From positions 1 through 64,000 of the forward strand of contig CAICTM010000251.1 of assembly GCA_903772945.1 (NCBI GenBank): DNA of 64,000 nucleotides, given 5' to 3'. The stretch is from Seminavis robusta (Eukaryota; Bacillariophyta; Bacillariophyceae; Naviculales; Naviculaceae). The position numbers and the translations under genes were made by a program. The notes beneath the pieces were generated by a model, which did not search any database, was not told the origin of the DNA, and worked only from the letters and a program-made list of their open reading frames with translations. Shown one piece after another: positions 10,342 through 20,871 of the stretch. Position 1 is the first letter of the stretch. Every line of letters begins with the position of its first letter.

Positions 10342-11955
10342 ATGAGATTCCGGTGGGACGCAATTCTGGTGTTGGCTGCTCCCGTTGTTGGCTCATTCAT
10401 CCCAAGTGTCAAGACGTGTGCTAGCCATTATTCATCCCCGTCTGCCACGCAATTGGATGTGGGAGGACTCTTCAATGCTTTCCGAGGGAACAACAATAAC
10501 AATAACAATAACGATGATAGGAATCGAAGAAGGAGGAACCAAGATTACGATGATGACTATGGTTCTTACTACAACGACAACCAACAGCGAGATGCCTATC
10601 AAGGTGATCGAGCCACAAGGCGTTACAGCGGCGAACATGGCCTAGGAGGGACGTCTTCCCCGTATTATGGTGTAACTCCAGATGGTTATTCGAGCATGCC
10701 ACTAATGACAGGTGGACGAGGTGATCCAGACGGAGTCGACCCAACAGCCTATGGCCCTGATTCCCCTAGTTATTTGGGTGGCCGAAGTGGCAATGCCCCG
10801 AACATCAAGAAACTAGCCCCGCAAACGAGATTCACTACGAGTGCAAGCCCCGCGCCGGACACAAGAAGCAAAAGAGCCTATGTTCCCAACCTAGATCCTG
10901 ACTATTTCCAGTACCAGGAGCGACCAGAGGATCTGGACGCGGTAGGCATGAGTCCTGCTGCCGGTGGTACTTCAGGATATGCTTCATCGAATCAGGGAGG
11001 CAACAATCTCTCGGGCACGTCTGTTCCGAGACAAACTGAGCGTGATACCGACAGAACTCCAGTCGGTGGAGCTGCAGGTACCAGCAGCCGCTCCTATCCC
11101 GAAAGAAGTTCCGACAGCGGAAATAAGGGTAGTGGGGCTGAAGAAAACCGCATATCGGGTCCGGGGGGGAGCAGAATTCCTGGCCCCATCGGAAGCAGAA
11201 TTCCTGGCCCCATCAGAAGCAGCCCAAAGAGCGAAAACAGGCCTGACATGATCAGTACTAGGGATGTTCCCGCCATGAACCGAGGTGGCAATACAGAATC
11301 CAGAAGTCCCTACCCCCGTAGTGAAGATGACATCAGTGATGGTCCCAACCCTTACAATTCACCCGATGAAAGGAGTTTCAGGTCGGAAGAAGATGATTAC
11401 TATACCACAGAGGAACCACCAGCGGACGACGAGGATGACTTCACCAGAGGTGATCCTGCAGAAATCAATGGTGGTTATTCGCCTGGCGACTATGGCTTTG
11501 GTAGCATCAACGGCGAAGATGATGACTATCCGCTGCCGGCACCCTACGTGGACGGCCGATGGGACACCAACGACCGGACAGTTCTCTCGCTGATGGAAGC
11601 TCTCAAAAAGGTACAGACTCTGGCACAAGACAACAAAACCCTGAGGCGTGAACTGCAAGTCGCCCGAGGAGTCGAAGAGGACTTGATACTCGGACAGGAA
11701 CGGTTGGAACGAGAGGTTTCCTCACTCCAAAACCAGTTGATTCAATTGCAGAATCGTTTCAGGACATCGGAGTACGAACGACAGGCCCTGCAGGAGCGAT
11801 TGAACATGCTCATACAAGAGCGGGATGACACGCGCGTTAACTACCGGCAAAACTTGAGTATCGACAATCGATTGTACCAAGCGGAGAAACGACTGAGAGC
11901 TCAACGAATCTATGTGAATGAACCACCTGGAGCTGAGGGTGGGAATCCGCCGTAG
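10342..11955 (+). CDS. plastid-targeted low-complexity/coiled-coil protein, function unknown
   Basis: A single exon of 537 residues. The N-terminus MRFRWDAILVLAAPVVGS-FIPS is a signal peptide ending at a Ser-Phe junction, again the diatom plastid-type cleavage motif, followed by a Ser/Thr-rich transit-like stretch. Next come an Asn run (about residues 50-58), a long disordered region rich in Gly, Ser, Asp and Pro, and a short tandem repeat near residues 270-290 (unit GSRIPGPI). An acidic patch (EEDDYYTTEEPPADDEDD) precedes a C-terminal coiled coil, about residues 410-520 (heptads in LEREVSSLQNQLIQLQNRF). I do not recognise a family. The layout suggests a stromal or envelope-associated structural protein, which is inference. 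Confidence 0.8.
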   Translation: MRFRWDAILVLAAPVVGSFIPSVKTCASHYSSPSATQLDVGGLFNAFRGNNNNNNNNDDRNRRRRNQDYDDDYGSYYNDNQQRDAYQGDRATRRYSGEHGLGGTSSPYYGVTPDGYSSMPLMTGGRGDPDGVDPTAYGPDSPSYLGGRSGNAPNIKKLAPQTRFTTSASPAPDTRSKRAYVPNLDPDYFQYQERPEDLDAVGMSPAAGGTSGYASSNQGGNNLSGTSVPRQTERDTDRTPVGGAAGTSSRSYPERSSDSGNKGSGAEENRISGPGGSRIPGPIGSRIPGPIRSSPKSENRPDMISTRDVPAMNRGGNTESRSPYPRSEDDISDGPNPYNSPDERSFRSEEDDYYTTEEPPADDEDDFTRGDPAEINGGYSPGDYGFGSINGEDDDYPLPAPYVDGRWDTNDRTVLSLMEALKKVQTLAQDNKTLRRELQVARGVEEDLILGQERLEREVSSLQNQLIQLQNRFRTSEYERQALQERLNMLIQERDDTRVNYRQNLSIDNRLYQAEKRLRAQRIYVNEPPGAEGGNPP

Positions 11956-12547
11956 TCCGGTAGTGAGAAACTTGTGGAGTTTAGAACCTAAGTTAGATAT
12001 ACACACTACTAGATAGCCTCTGCCCAGCAGTTGCGGTACGGTACTACCGGTAACATGTAAAAACATAACAGAACTGGTAGTTCATTACAAAAATGAGCGC
12101 TGAGTGATTTGTCATCCACTGTAATGGCCACGGCTAGTAGAGCTTCGTCGGAATTGCATGTTGACTGTGGAATACATGTACGATGTACCGGTAAGGTAGT
12201 CTGCTATCATCTATGCATACCTGATATGCATACACATGTATGCATACCGGTACTAGTACTTGACTTGTCTTGCTGTTCTTGGGTATCGGAAATAACACCA
12301 CAACACGTGCTCGGTTGTTCTGTTTCTTTGCCGTTTAGCTTTTGCGGGATGCTAATTGGAAAAGTATCCACGAATGAAGCAAATGTTCGTTGCTCCATCT
12401 TTCAAAAACAACCCAGGCAACGAGTTTCCAAGTTGCTCTGAAACTTGGAGATCACTTCCATTATCATAGCTATCATAGTGCTATTATCACCATACATTCT
12501 GTCTCAACTACACGCAAGTTTCCAATCCAAACAAGAGATCTTGGAAA
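11956..12547. other. intergenic spacer
   Basis: Between two plus-strand genes. It holds TACCGGTA and ATGCATAC type palindromes near 12040 and 12175-12250. No gene is supported. Confidence 0.4.
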
Positions 12548-13813
12548 ATGATGACTCCATCTGCTGGTTCCGTGGCGTCTTGGAGCTCCTCTTGGACAAG
12601 CCACCAGGGTTCGATTGGTAAATCGTCGATTTCCCTTTCTCCTCAGGGTGACGATGAAAACAAAGAACCGGGGAAGAGACCAGAACTCTTGGAAATCAAA
12701 ACTATTAGTACAGAAGAAAGTGGGGACAGTAGTGAAAACTCTGCCGAAGGGGACGATACTAAGGGATGCCGACTACTGTGTAGACAATTCTACAATTACC
12801 TCTTTCACTCGCACGATGGAAAAGAGCTGCTGTTGAGTGCCATTATAGGTATTGCGCTGCAAGGGCTGAGCTATCTTTTGGGGAACGACCCTAGCGATCG
12901 ACCCATTCCATACCAATTTGTAGAGGCCACGGGGACGTATGTACTGAATCTCTCTTACAATTTAGAATCTAGGGGGGACACTATTCCTGATTGGGCGATT
13001 GCTGTGTTGGCCATTATTGTTTGTCCTGGAGTGCAGTTCTTGTCCAGCTTTGTGATTGCTGTCCGCAACAATACCAATCCCTTCGGATCCCAGAGCGACG
13101 TTCATCGCACCTTGTGTGCATACCTGCTGACAATTTCGGTTACGAATTTCTTGACATGGGCATTGAAGAGTTACATGTCAATCTACAGACCCGACTATTA
13201 CACACACTGCCAGCCCAATGAGACGTATGAGTACTGTACTAACACAGATGGGGACAAGGGAGAATTTGAGTTTGCTGGATCCTTCCCCTCGGGCCACGCC
13301 AGCTATACGTTTTGTTCTCTAACTTTGTTGACGCTATACTTGGAGCGCACCTTTGGACTGCAGTCCATTCAAAGAGCATATGTCATTGTGGACAAGAATA
13401 AGGATGGACTCATCACACCTCAAAATAATCTATACCAGCCCCAGTATCCGGCTCGACTGCTGGGAATTGGGTACCAGACTCGACGCAACTGGCCGGTCCT
13501 GGTGTATCGCCTGATTTCTTTCTTGTGCTCCGCCCCACTGATAGTGGGCTGCTTCATGGCGGCCAGCCGAGTAGTGGACAACCGTCACCATCCCTCGGAT
13601 ATTGTTGCTGGTATTCTTTTGGGCTCCTTCATTGGCTATTACTTCCATACAACATGGTGAGTGTTCTGTTGTCCCTTTTTGGAGTCTTTGCTCGGCCTTG
13701 ACCCAACTCACAAACGTCTTTGTCCCCCCAACTCCATCCATCTTTTTTATTCTGGCAGGTTTGATGATCCCAAATTCTCAAACCAAGAAAAGAGGTCTAG
13801 GAAATCAGAATAG
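12548..13813 (+). CDS. PAP2-superfamily lipid phosphate phosphatase with an EF-hand-like loop
   Basis: Two exons, 12548-13656 and 13759-13813, encode 387 residues; the intron is 102 bp (gtgagt...cag) and splits a Trp codon. All three phosphatase signatures are present: KSYMSIYRP (KX6RP, about residue 205), PSGH (about 247) and SRVVDNRHHPSDI (SRX5HXXXD, about 340). Several hydrophobic segments are consistent with the six-TM topology of phosphatidate phosphatases, which dephosphorylate phosphatidate and related lipids in the ER or plasma membrane. Between the second and third motifs lies DKNKDGLITPQN (about 282-293), which has the spacing of an EF-hand loop except Asn at position 12. The short last exon gives a basic, hydrophilic tail. 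The gene is convergent with the next one, which ends 150 bp away. Confidence 0.9.
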
Positions 13814-13964
13814 AAGTACCAGTACCGGTATGGGGGTGGTGGGGTTGATGATTATGCACTTGGAGATACACTGCGTACAGCCAACAGCCACCGGCCATAT
13901 AGAAGAACCTTTCAATTTTGAACTTGATAGATTATGAATAATAAAAGATGTTCGCTCCGTCCAT

Positions 13965-14714
13965 TTACACATTCTTGTCTCTGTCTAGATCAGCCTTGTC
14001 GACTACTAGTAGCAACGGGTCTTCCAACCGTTCCATGTGAATAGGATTCGGATCAGAGAGAAGGAGCGGTTGCATTTCCACCGTATTAGTTTCTGTTGAT
14101 GTTGTTGCTGGTGTTGTGTCAAACGATAGAATCCTTTGTATCCATGATGGTTGCTTCCAGATCCAGTCAATGGAAGCCCTTGTTCTGTCTCCTGCTACCG
14201 GATGAACACTGTTGTCCGACATTAGAGCGGTTGCTTCAGATTCACTAGTAGTCGACGTGTTTCGTGTATTGTTGTTGTTGTTGTCATGATCGCTGGCATG
14301 CCATCGCCCGACATTCCTGATCCTTTGAATGATCAATTTTCCCATTCGATTGGCCCGGTCCATCCACTCCAATAGTGGCAGAGACATGCCTTGAACAGGT
14401 CTACTACTACTACTAGTAGTCATGCCGAAGGTAGTATCGTCCCCATTCTTCTTGTACCAGCACTGATGCTGAACAAACCATTGGCAGTACTGCCAATGTG
14501 CGATTTGGTAGCTCACGTAAAGCACGACAGCACACCAATTGACACACAAGACAACATTACAAATGGCATCCACTGTCTCATTATTGTGGATGGACATTGA
14601 CAGGACACAGGCAACCACCTTGAAGCAAAGGCATCCTTCCAAGAGTGGGACAAGCCACTCCAGCTTTCTTCGGTTTACGACGGCAGGAGAGCTATTAATA
14701 CCCAAAACTGCCAT
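13965..14714 (-). CDS. small hypothetical membrane protein
   Basis: 249 residues from the ATG at 14714, the first Met in the frame. Two hydrophobic helices lie near the N-terminus (LEWLVPLLEGCLCFKVVACVL and ICNVVLCVNWCAVVLYVSY, roughly residues 18-72). A hydrophilic tail follows, with an Asn run and many Ser/Thr. No family is recognised. It may be the last exon of a longer gene because the N-terminus is not well defined. It is convergent with the PAP2 gene. Confidence 0.55.
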   Translation of the reverse strand: MAVLGINSSPAVVNRRKLEWLVPLLEGCLCFKVVACVLSMSIHNNETVDAICNVVLCVNWCAVVLYVSYQIAHWQYCQWFVQHQCWYKKNGDDTTFGMTTSSSSRPVQGMSLPLLEWMDRANRMGKLIIQRIRNVGRWHASDHDNNNNNTRNTSTTSESEATALMSDNSVHPVAGDRTRASIDWIWKQPSWIQRILSFDTTPATTSTETNTVEMQPLLLSDPNPIHMERLEDPLLLVVDKADLDRDKNV

Positions 14715-14934
14715 GGCCAACTCCAGTATACAAAGTGCAACATTGTCACAGGACTGTGTGGAGGTTTGAGGTTGGAGCTGTCACCGTTGTTCTGAAGAAG
14801 GTACCGAACGGTAGCCTTAACCCTTTCATGGATCTTCCCGCTAAAAGCACGAGGAATGGTCCTCGCAAACGAAACAACAAGACAACAACATAAGCAAGCG
14901 CAACTCCTCAGCGACTGTCACTCGATTCTGTTGC

Positions 14935-16662
14935 ATGCTTGCCTTCCAATTGCCAGCAGCCTCCACCATGTCTTCACCATCCCATAACAACCAAGATGAC
15001 AAAGGCGGAGACAAAAATAGCGATCGTGATTCTTCCGAACGGGATGAAGTAGTGGAAGCGTTGGTGGCATTACTGCCCATGGAGATGAAGAATGTGTTGG
15101 ACGATACTATCCTTTGCAAGATGCAGAATTTACTGCGAGTGCTCCGGACAAATGCCCCCAACAAACTATCCAGACTCGACCAGGAAAAGACGCGTGCTGC
15201 CATTTTGTTGGACTACGCGGTCCAAAGCGAACGAAAAGTGGTCTTGTTTCCTACCACTAGTAGCATGATGAAAGCACTGGGAATCGACCCATCGGAACTG
15301 GAAACCTTCCAAGCATTGAGAGACACGATTGTCACGCTTCTCGAAGCAAAACCTCCTGCTAATATCATCGATAGCAGAAAACGCACGAGAGGTGACGACG
15401 AGCCTGCAGAAGAAGAAGAACAACCACAGCTCAAACAGCACAAGACATCCGACGCCAAAGAAGAAGAGGTAGACTTTACGTTGCTCTTGTCGGACCATCA
15501 ACGTTTACCCATCACCAAATCCCAGTCCGAAAAACTACAAGAATCCTGCGCCTTTTTCCGGAATGCTTTTCGTCACGGAACCAAGGAATGTCAACAACGA
15601 ATCATTGCCAAACCGGATTGGACACTCGAAGTTGCCAAATCCATAGTGGAACTTACGCTGCACGGGAAACTCCCAGTACCGACAGCAACCAACGGCGGAT
15701 CGTATGCACCCTTGAAGGAAGCAGCCGATCAAATTCTATTGCCCATTCGAGTGTCTCATCCAATATCCGGACGCGACATTCGAGAGGACTGTCAGCTGGT
15801 CCAGTTGATGGCAGAATCGTGGAAGGCGGCCAAAACTGTATTTACCATGGACATGACCATTCGCAATCAAAAATTGCTACGAAACAATAATAACAATAAC
15901 AACAACCAAATTGGGGAAGTTTGGGGAGACCTCTTGACGGCGGGGACTGTCTTTGTGGATTCTACTACTACAGAAGAACAGCAATCAGCATCACAACAAC
16001 TACAACAAGACGGAATTGTTATGAAGCTCACACCGTCGTCGACAACAACAGAGGAAGAACCGACATTGGTTCCACCCGCAGACATGCTCTCTGTGGGATC
16101 TTTTGCGCCCCTTTCCATTTCAATCTATCATACATGTGTCCAGCTCAGCAACTCACTCAGAAATCGACGTCGACCCTTGCAAGAAACAAACAATCGACCC
16201 GCCTGCATGGCCATGCCCTTGTACTTGGGAGGCAAACAGTGGCTGGCGAATCAGTTCCCCGATCTCGAGTTCTTGACCATTGAAGCCAACAATGTGCCCA
16301 ACGTACTCCACATGACAAGAGTCACTTCCGAATTCACAGACTTGCAAAAGGTGCTCCGGGCAGCACGAGATCTCATTGCTCCCGTCAATCTCACCAAACT
16401 ATGCTATCTACTAGTGCCTGATCCGGATGTGGCAGTGTTGGGAAAATTGATTCGAGCCTGTCAGGCATGTCCGGAAAATCCAGGAACCATTGGGTGGGAT
16501 TTGGAAAAGAATCAATTCTGCACCCTCAAGACGTTGAGAGATACACAGTTCATTCTGGATACCTTGGCAAACACGTCCACCAGTCGAGATGGGGACGCCG
16601 ATAGCACAATTCGTTTGATCAATGTGGACATGACGTCGGCACCTGCTTGGTTGGCTTACTGA
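14935..16662 (+). CDS. BTB/POZ-like domain protein, function unknown
   Basis: 575 residues in one exon; an alternative start at 14968 gives MSSPSHNN. The N-terminal 60 residues are hydrophilic. An Arg/Lys and Glu patch (KRTRGDDEPAEEEEQ, about 145-165) may act as a nuclear signal. From about 178 the pattern VDFTLLLSDHQRLPITKSQ...CAFFRNAF...AKSIVELTLHGKL resembles a BTB fold (D-v-t-L-x-x... F-x-a-x-F ... Y-T-G-K-L). BTB domains mediate dimerisation and cullin-3 binding. The C-terminal 250 residues have no recognised domain. It starts 220 bp from the divergent membrane protein gene, so the two may share a promoter. The BTB call is by pattern only. Confidence 0.6.
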   Translation: MLAFQLPAASTMSSPSHNNQDDKGGDKNSDRDSSERDEVVEALVALLPMEMKNVLDDTILCKMQNLLRVLRTNAPNKLSRLDQEKTRAAILLDYAVQSERKVVLFPTTSSMMKALGIDPSELETFQALRDTIVTLLEAKPPANIIDSRKRTRGDDEPAEEEEQPQLKQHKTSDAKEEEVDFTLLLSDHQRLPITKSQSEKLQESCAFFRNAFRHGTKECQQRIIAKPDWTLEVAKSIVELTLHGKLPVPTATNGGSYAPLKEAADQILLPIRVSHPISGRDIREDCQLVQLMAESWKAAKTVFTMDMTIRNQKLLRNNNNNNNNQIGEVWGDLLTAGTVFVDSTTTEEQQSASQQLQQDGIVMKLTPSSTTTEEEPTLVPPADMLSVGSFAPLSISIYHTCVQLSNSLRNRRRPLQETNNRPACMAMPLYLGGKQWLANQFPDLEFLTIEANNVPNVLHMTRVTSEFTDLQKVLRAARDLIAPVNLTKLCYLLVPDPDVAVLGKLIRACQACPENPGTIGWDLEKNQFCTLKTLRDTQFILDTLANTSTSRDGDADSTIRLINVDMTSAPAWLAY

Positions 16663-16699
16663 TATCATCAGATATGATGATGGACTCGACTCATCTTAT

Positions 16700-17320
16700 G
16701 CTCTCTCTCTCTCTCTAGAATCTTCTTTTATAAGCCAACTTACAAAGAGCTCCGCACCAAAGGAACCAAAAATGGCATGTGGACTTTCAGATCGCTTCCT
16801 CCGTACGTTCCCTGGTTTGATCCGTTGGATCCTCGTTCTTGGTTCGTCTCTGTTTGCCATTGCCTTTCTCTTGTTGGGTGTAGCGAATGGATTCGACGAT
16901 GATGACAGATGCTTTGTATGTGTGGGTTTCGGCTACACTGTGTATGGAAGATTGGATAAGGGCATCCTTAACGGACTCAAATTTCGTTTGGATACTCTTT
17001 GCTCCCAGAGGCACCGATCCTCAATGCGCTTGGGACGATTTTCCAGCCGCTCAAGCCTGCTAGAACTACATCAACTTTCAAGTTTGCGGGGCAATTTTTC
17101 TTCTTGTGGGGCTACCGGTACTTCCACTACTACTTAGTCGCACGAGATGTCATTGGTGGAAACGGCGTTCGAATGGAGTGCTGCTACCGTCACATGGGCA
17201 TGCTTGTCTCCAGATGCCTTCAAGATGCGGCGAATTAGACATGGAAGCTTTGCTGCCGCACATGACGGGTTATTTGACGTATTGCCTCGTTGTCCCAATC
17301 CCGCATGAAATCAAGTAAGA
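16700..17320 (+). pseudogene. possible gene remnant or unresolved small multi-exon gene
   Basis: Two stretches read like protein but in different frames. One runs about 16718-16850 (TYKELRTKGTKNGMWTFRS and PPYVPWFDPLDPRSWF). The second runs 16972-17238 (FQPLKPARTTSTFKFAG, FFFLWGYRYFHYYLVARDV, RMECCYRHMGMLV). A CT-repeat plus AG at 16717 looks like an acceptor, but I could not build a convincing set of splice sites. It may be decayed, or a gene with exons I failed to join. Family not recognised. Confidence 0.3.
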
Positions 17321-17483
17321 CGCGGCAGGGTGCATGCATGCTTTTTCGTCCATGTATATGACTGCTTGAACTACCTGGAGAAGACGGACACAGCTTTTGA
17401 AACTACGATGTATACCGAGCCGGTTTTTGAGCCAATGTTTGTTTAGTACATGTTTGAGCTCGACCCAAGCTAGAATTGAGACA

Positions 17484-19609
17484 TCACTCGATGTCTATGG
17501 GTTCCATCCACGATTCTCCAGGTCCGGGTTGCCAGGGCTCTCGCGCCTGCACCTGCTCGCTTATGGATGGTGGCACACTCTCCACGGTACCAAAGGCAGC
17601 AGATGTGGCAGCGGCTTTTGCGGCAGATGATGTAGTACCGGTGGCTGATGCGACAGCGGCAGCTGATGTAGTACTGGTGGCTGATTCAGTTATTAGTCCT
17701 CTGGCTCTCCTGGCAGCCACTACTGCTCCTTTCAAATCTGGTTTTTCGACGAACTGCCGTGCAGAAATCCCATAGATTTCCAATTCCATCTTTAGCTCTC
17801 GAATTGTCATAGTATCCACTTGTTTCAGGGGACGTTGATGGGTTTGTTGAGCAGCAGGCGGCGGTCGGTTTGGTAACCGCTTTGCTTCACCCAGAATGTG
17901 CGTCGGCAGCACTCCAGCATTGACACAGCATTCGAGCCACCGGACCATCTTGTCGTACATTTCGCGGCGGACAAAGCTATGTATTGGCGGATGCGATTGG
18001 TTGGTGTATACATTTCGGAATATGTCGAGCGTTGTCTCTCTGACCCATGGAGCTTCAATCAGTTGCCGTTTCCGGCTTGCTGACCATGCCGGATCAGTGT
18101 ATTGCATGTGCAAGACCGAAATCAAAAGCAGTTGAACCGGATGTTTACGTGGGTGATCAGCCACAAACTTTCTAGCAAAGTCAATGCATTCATAGTCGGA
18201 CACGCCATGCCATTTGCGGCTGAGGAGATAGGAATGAGTGGTCAAAGCACGAAAATTGCAGGAGTCTCGATGGAGGGCTCGTTGTAGCCACTCTTGACCA
18301 GCTGCTCTGCCAGACAATCCCAAGGCCACATTCTGCAAGATGGCATACGGTGTTGGATCCCTCGGATCCAATGCAGCCGCTTCCAACAGGATAGTTCTGG
18401 CCTTCTCCAAGCATTGGTGCATTTTTTGTCGCTGCGTAGATGTGACGGTGTGGCTCCACCCGCAGCCTCGATGTTTCCACGCAAGCGTTATCAGAGATTC
18501 CCCTCGAAGACAATAGAGTGCAGCCTTAGCTGTGTTGTTGTTGCCGGCTTCCAAATCATCCAGCTGTGGTGCTAGTGCTCTCAAGGTGTTTTGCCAAAAT
18601 AGGTCCTCGCTCACGTCCTCACCGGTAGGACTTTTGATGCTCGGGTACTGCAGATAGTCACCTGCAATGCTGACGTAGCGACAACGTGTGTCCCACAAGC
18701 CTTCGCCATGATAGCTTTCCATTGCTTCCATAAAGGTGACTAGCTTTCCTTGCTTTGCTTCCTGTACGATTTCTTTGATTAGAGGGTCAATCTTCAACAG
18801 GTGAGATGAGATGTTTGTGGGTGGCCGCTTCTTTTGATTTGATGTCATCGTTGGGTGCACTGGTGTTGCTGTAGCCACTGGAATGTGGTCATCATCAACT
18901 TCAGTTGAAACCTCAGCGACTGCCACTGGAAGCTCTACCGTTCCAGCGGTAGCAGCTGAAGTTGGAACCCGATTGTAGATTGGCCTGAAAACTTGAACCG
19001 GTCTCCTGCTGAACCTGATGTACAAGAAGAAGCCAATCAACATGAAACCAAAGATGGCGCCAATGGGATTGTCTTCGTCGCTGTCTGACTTGTGGGCGCT
19101 GCCTGACTTGTGGGCCACGACAGACGCAGTAAGGTCCGCGGGAGTCTTCCCACATACCTTGATTGTCAGACCTTGACATCGGAGCTTGTACCCAGGGACA
19201 GACTCCACATGGTCGTTATGGTACTCGTAACTACAAAAGATTATAAAAGTTAGGAGCAGCAAGAGATCAGTCGAGCCCCAAGAATCGAACAAGCCGGTAG
19301 AAGATACCACAGAGCACAGAGCTTGCACACTAGCTTGCTAGCACCGCCACTCCGAACTACTCACCAGATGCCACTGTTGTACTTGCGGCTGTACTCACAA
19401 GTCTCCCCATTTCTCGTGGCCGTCCATGTCAGTTTGTCAGAACGATGCGGCGTGATACAGATACTCTGAAAGCCAGAGACCAGCCCAAAGGAAGGGTCAG
19501 TCTCTACGCAAGTCTCCACCCCAACAGGAATGGTGTAGTCATCGGAAGCCGAAGCCGAGACTAAGCAAATCAAGAGAGCTGGGAGCAAGAGCAACACAGT
19601 CAAACTCAT
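17484..19609 (-). CDS. single-pass membrane protein with cytosolic helical region and C-terminal SAP-like motif
   Basis: Exon 1 is 19365-19609 and exon 2 is 17484-19230; the 134-bp intron (gtgagt...tag) splits a Cys codon and the total is 663 residues. It begins with a signal peptide (MSLTVLLLLPALLICLVSAS), followed by a Cys-containing lumenal or extracellular segment and a TM helix (IGAIFGFMLIGFFLYIRF, near residue 145). The cytosolic part has helical, TPR-like stretches (ARTILLEAAALDPRDPTPYA; WLQRALHRDSCNFRALTTHS). Near the C-terminus TIRELKMELEIYGISARQF matches the helix-turn-helix of SAP/ARMET-like domains seen in many diatom proteins. The far C-terminus is Ala/Thr-rich. Function unknown. 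Its promoter is shared or adjacent to the divergent secreted-protein gene at 20872, 1.26 kb away. Confidence 0.75.
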
Positions 19610-20871
19610 TGCTTTGTTTTGCTTTGGCAGGAGGGCGGTCGATCCCAAGCGAACGAATGATGAATCTTCTCCTCGCTTTTCCCGGAATCTTGCACGTCTC
19701 GTTTCGAGTTTCCGTATGTACGGCGTACGACTGTACCGGTAGAGGCAACCCTAGCTAGAGCTAGTCTGGATGTCCGCATTGCATGTAAGTTGTTTCGTCG
19801 TGCCTGGACAACTTCGTCGACTGTGTCAGCACTCTCACCACGATCTTTGTCAAATTGTGTCAACAAAGCTACGATCGAGCATAGTACTTCAGCAACTTTC
19901 CGTTGTACCAGGGCGAATATGCTTTGCTTTCAGAACGAAAGATAAAGCTGCATTGCTGGATAGCTAGCTAGTACTACATGTAGTAGCTTCCTGCAGGCAA
20001 GTGAACCCGCAGGTTTTTGAAACAAGTATCCAAGGCTAGCTAGCTGTTGCTTAAAAATGAAGCATCTCAAGCCATACCTTGCGTATTCTAATCCGACATG
20101 CAATGCGATAAGCTCTTTCAAGAGGGGAGACGCGTACACTATTGAATGGCAGGGCCAGCCAGAAGCCAGAGGGTGCCCCCCTCACCAACATCTTTCAAAA
20201 CAATTTCAGAGCGTGGGGGACCATCGTGGAAAACGAGACGAAGCGACCGCAGCCAGCCATTCGCTTTGCAAGGGTACGTCTTGGCCGATCAGAACACTAC
20301 ATGCATTCATCTTTTCATCATGGTGCCATGAAATCTAGCTAGCTAGATAGATAGATACCGGTAGCAGGTTACCTGATCTCTGGTACCAATATCCAAGTCT
20401 GAAAATTGAGAATAGTGTTCCAAACATTGAGAAGCCTCCTCGTGGCAACCGACCACACAACCGAAGCCGTGTTCGGTGGCTCAACTGTTTGGGTAGAATA
20501 GACTAGTTGTGTGCGAGGAACTGTACCGGTACCACAGATAAGTCTGTGAACGTTCTCTAATAACTGATTACATGTCAACGCCCCCAATTAAAAGTTCCGG
20601 TGCCGAGTGGCTAGTAGTAGCTAGCGGCTTGTAGAGGACGAGCTGCAGTAGTCTAGCTAGGCTTCCACTTCCCGATTTGCGGATCCCAATTGCCTTCGCT
20701 TGCTTTTGGATCCTGTGGGGAGAAAGAGAAGCAACGTTTCACCCAGAGGCAAGACAGGGAGATGGTCTGGTAAGGTACAAAGCAACCCGCAACGCACACA
20801 AAAACACAATTCCAGACTTGAAAAGCAAAAGAAACAACCAAACGCATCAACTAAAAAAAAAACTCACCAAG
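19610..20871. other. divergent intergenic region
   Basis: This lies between two genes that both encode secretory-pathway proteins on opposite strands. It contains GCTAGCTAGCTA and ACCGGTA type palindromes (19735, 19970-20045, 20335-20360, 20526). Several short open frames overlap here but none has a domain or splice partner I can defend. Confidence 0.45.

Noticed and set aside
20142-20342. Short overlapping frames in three phases near 20140-20340
   Set aside because: Overlapping frames with no domain or splice partners; none is preferred over the others.
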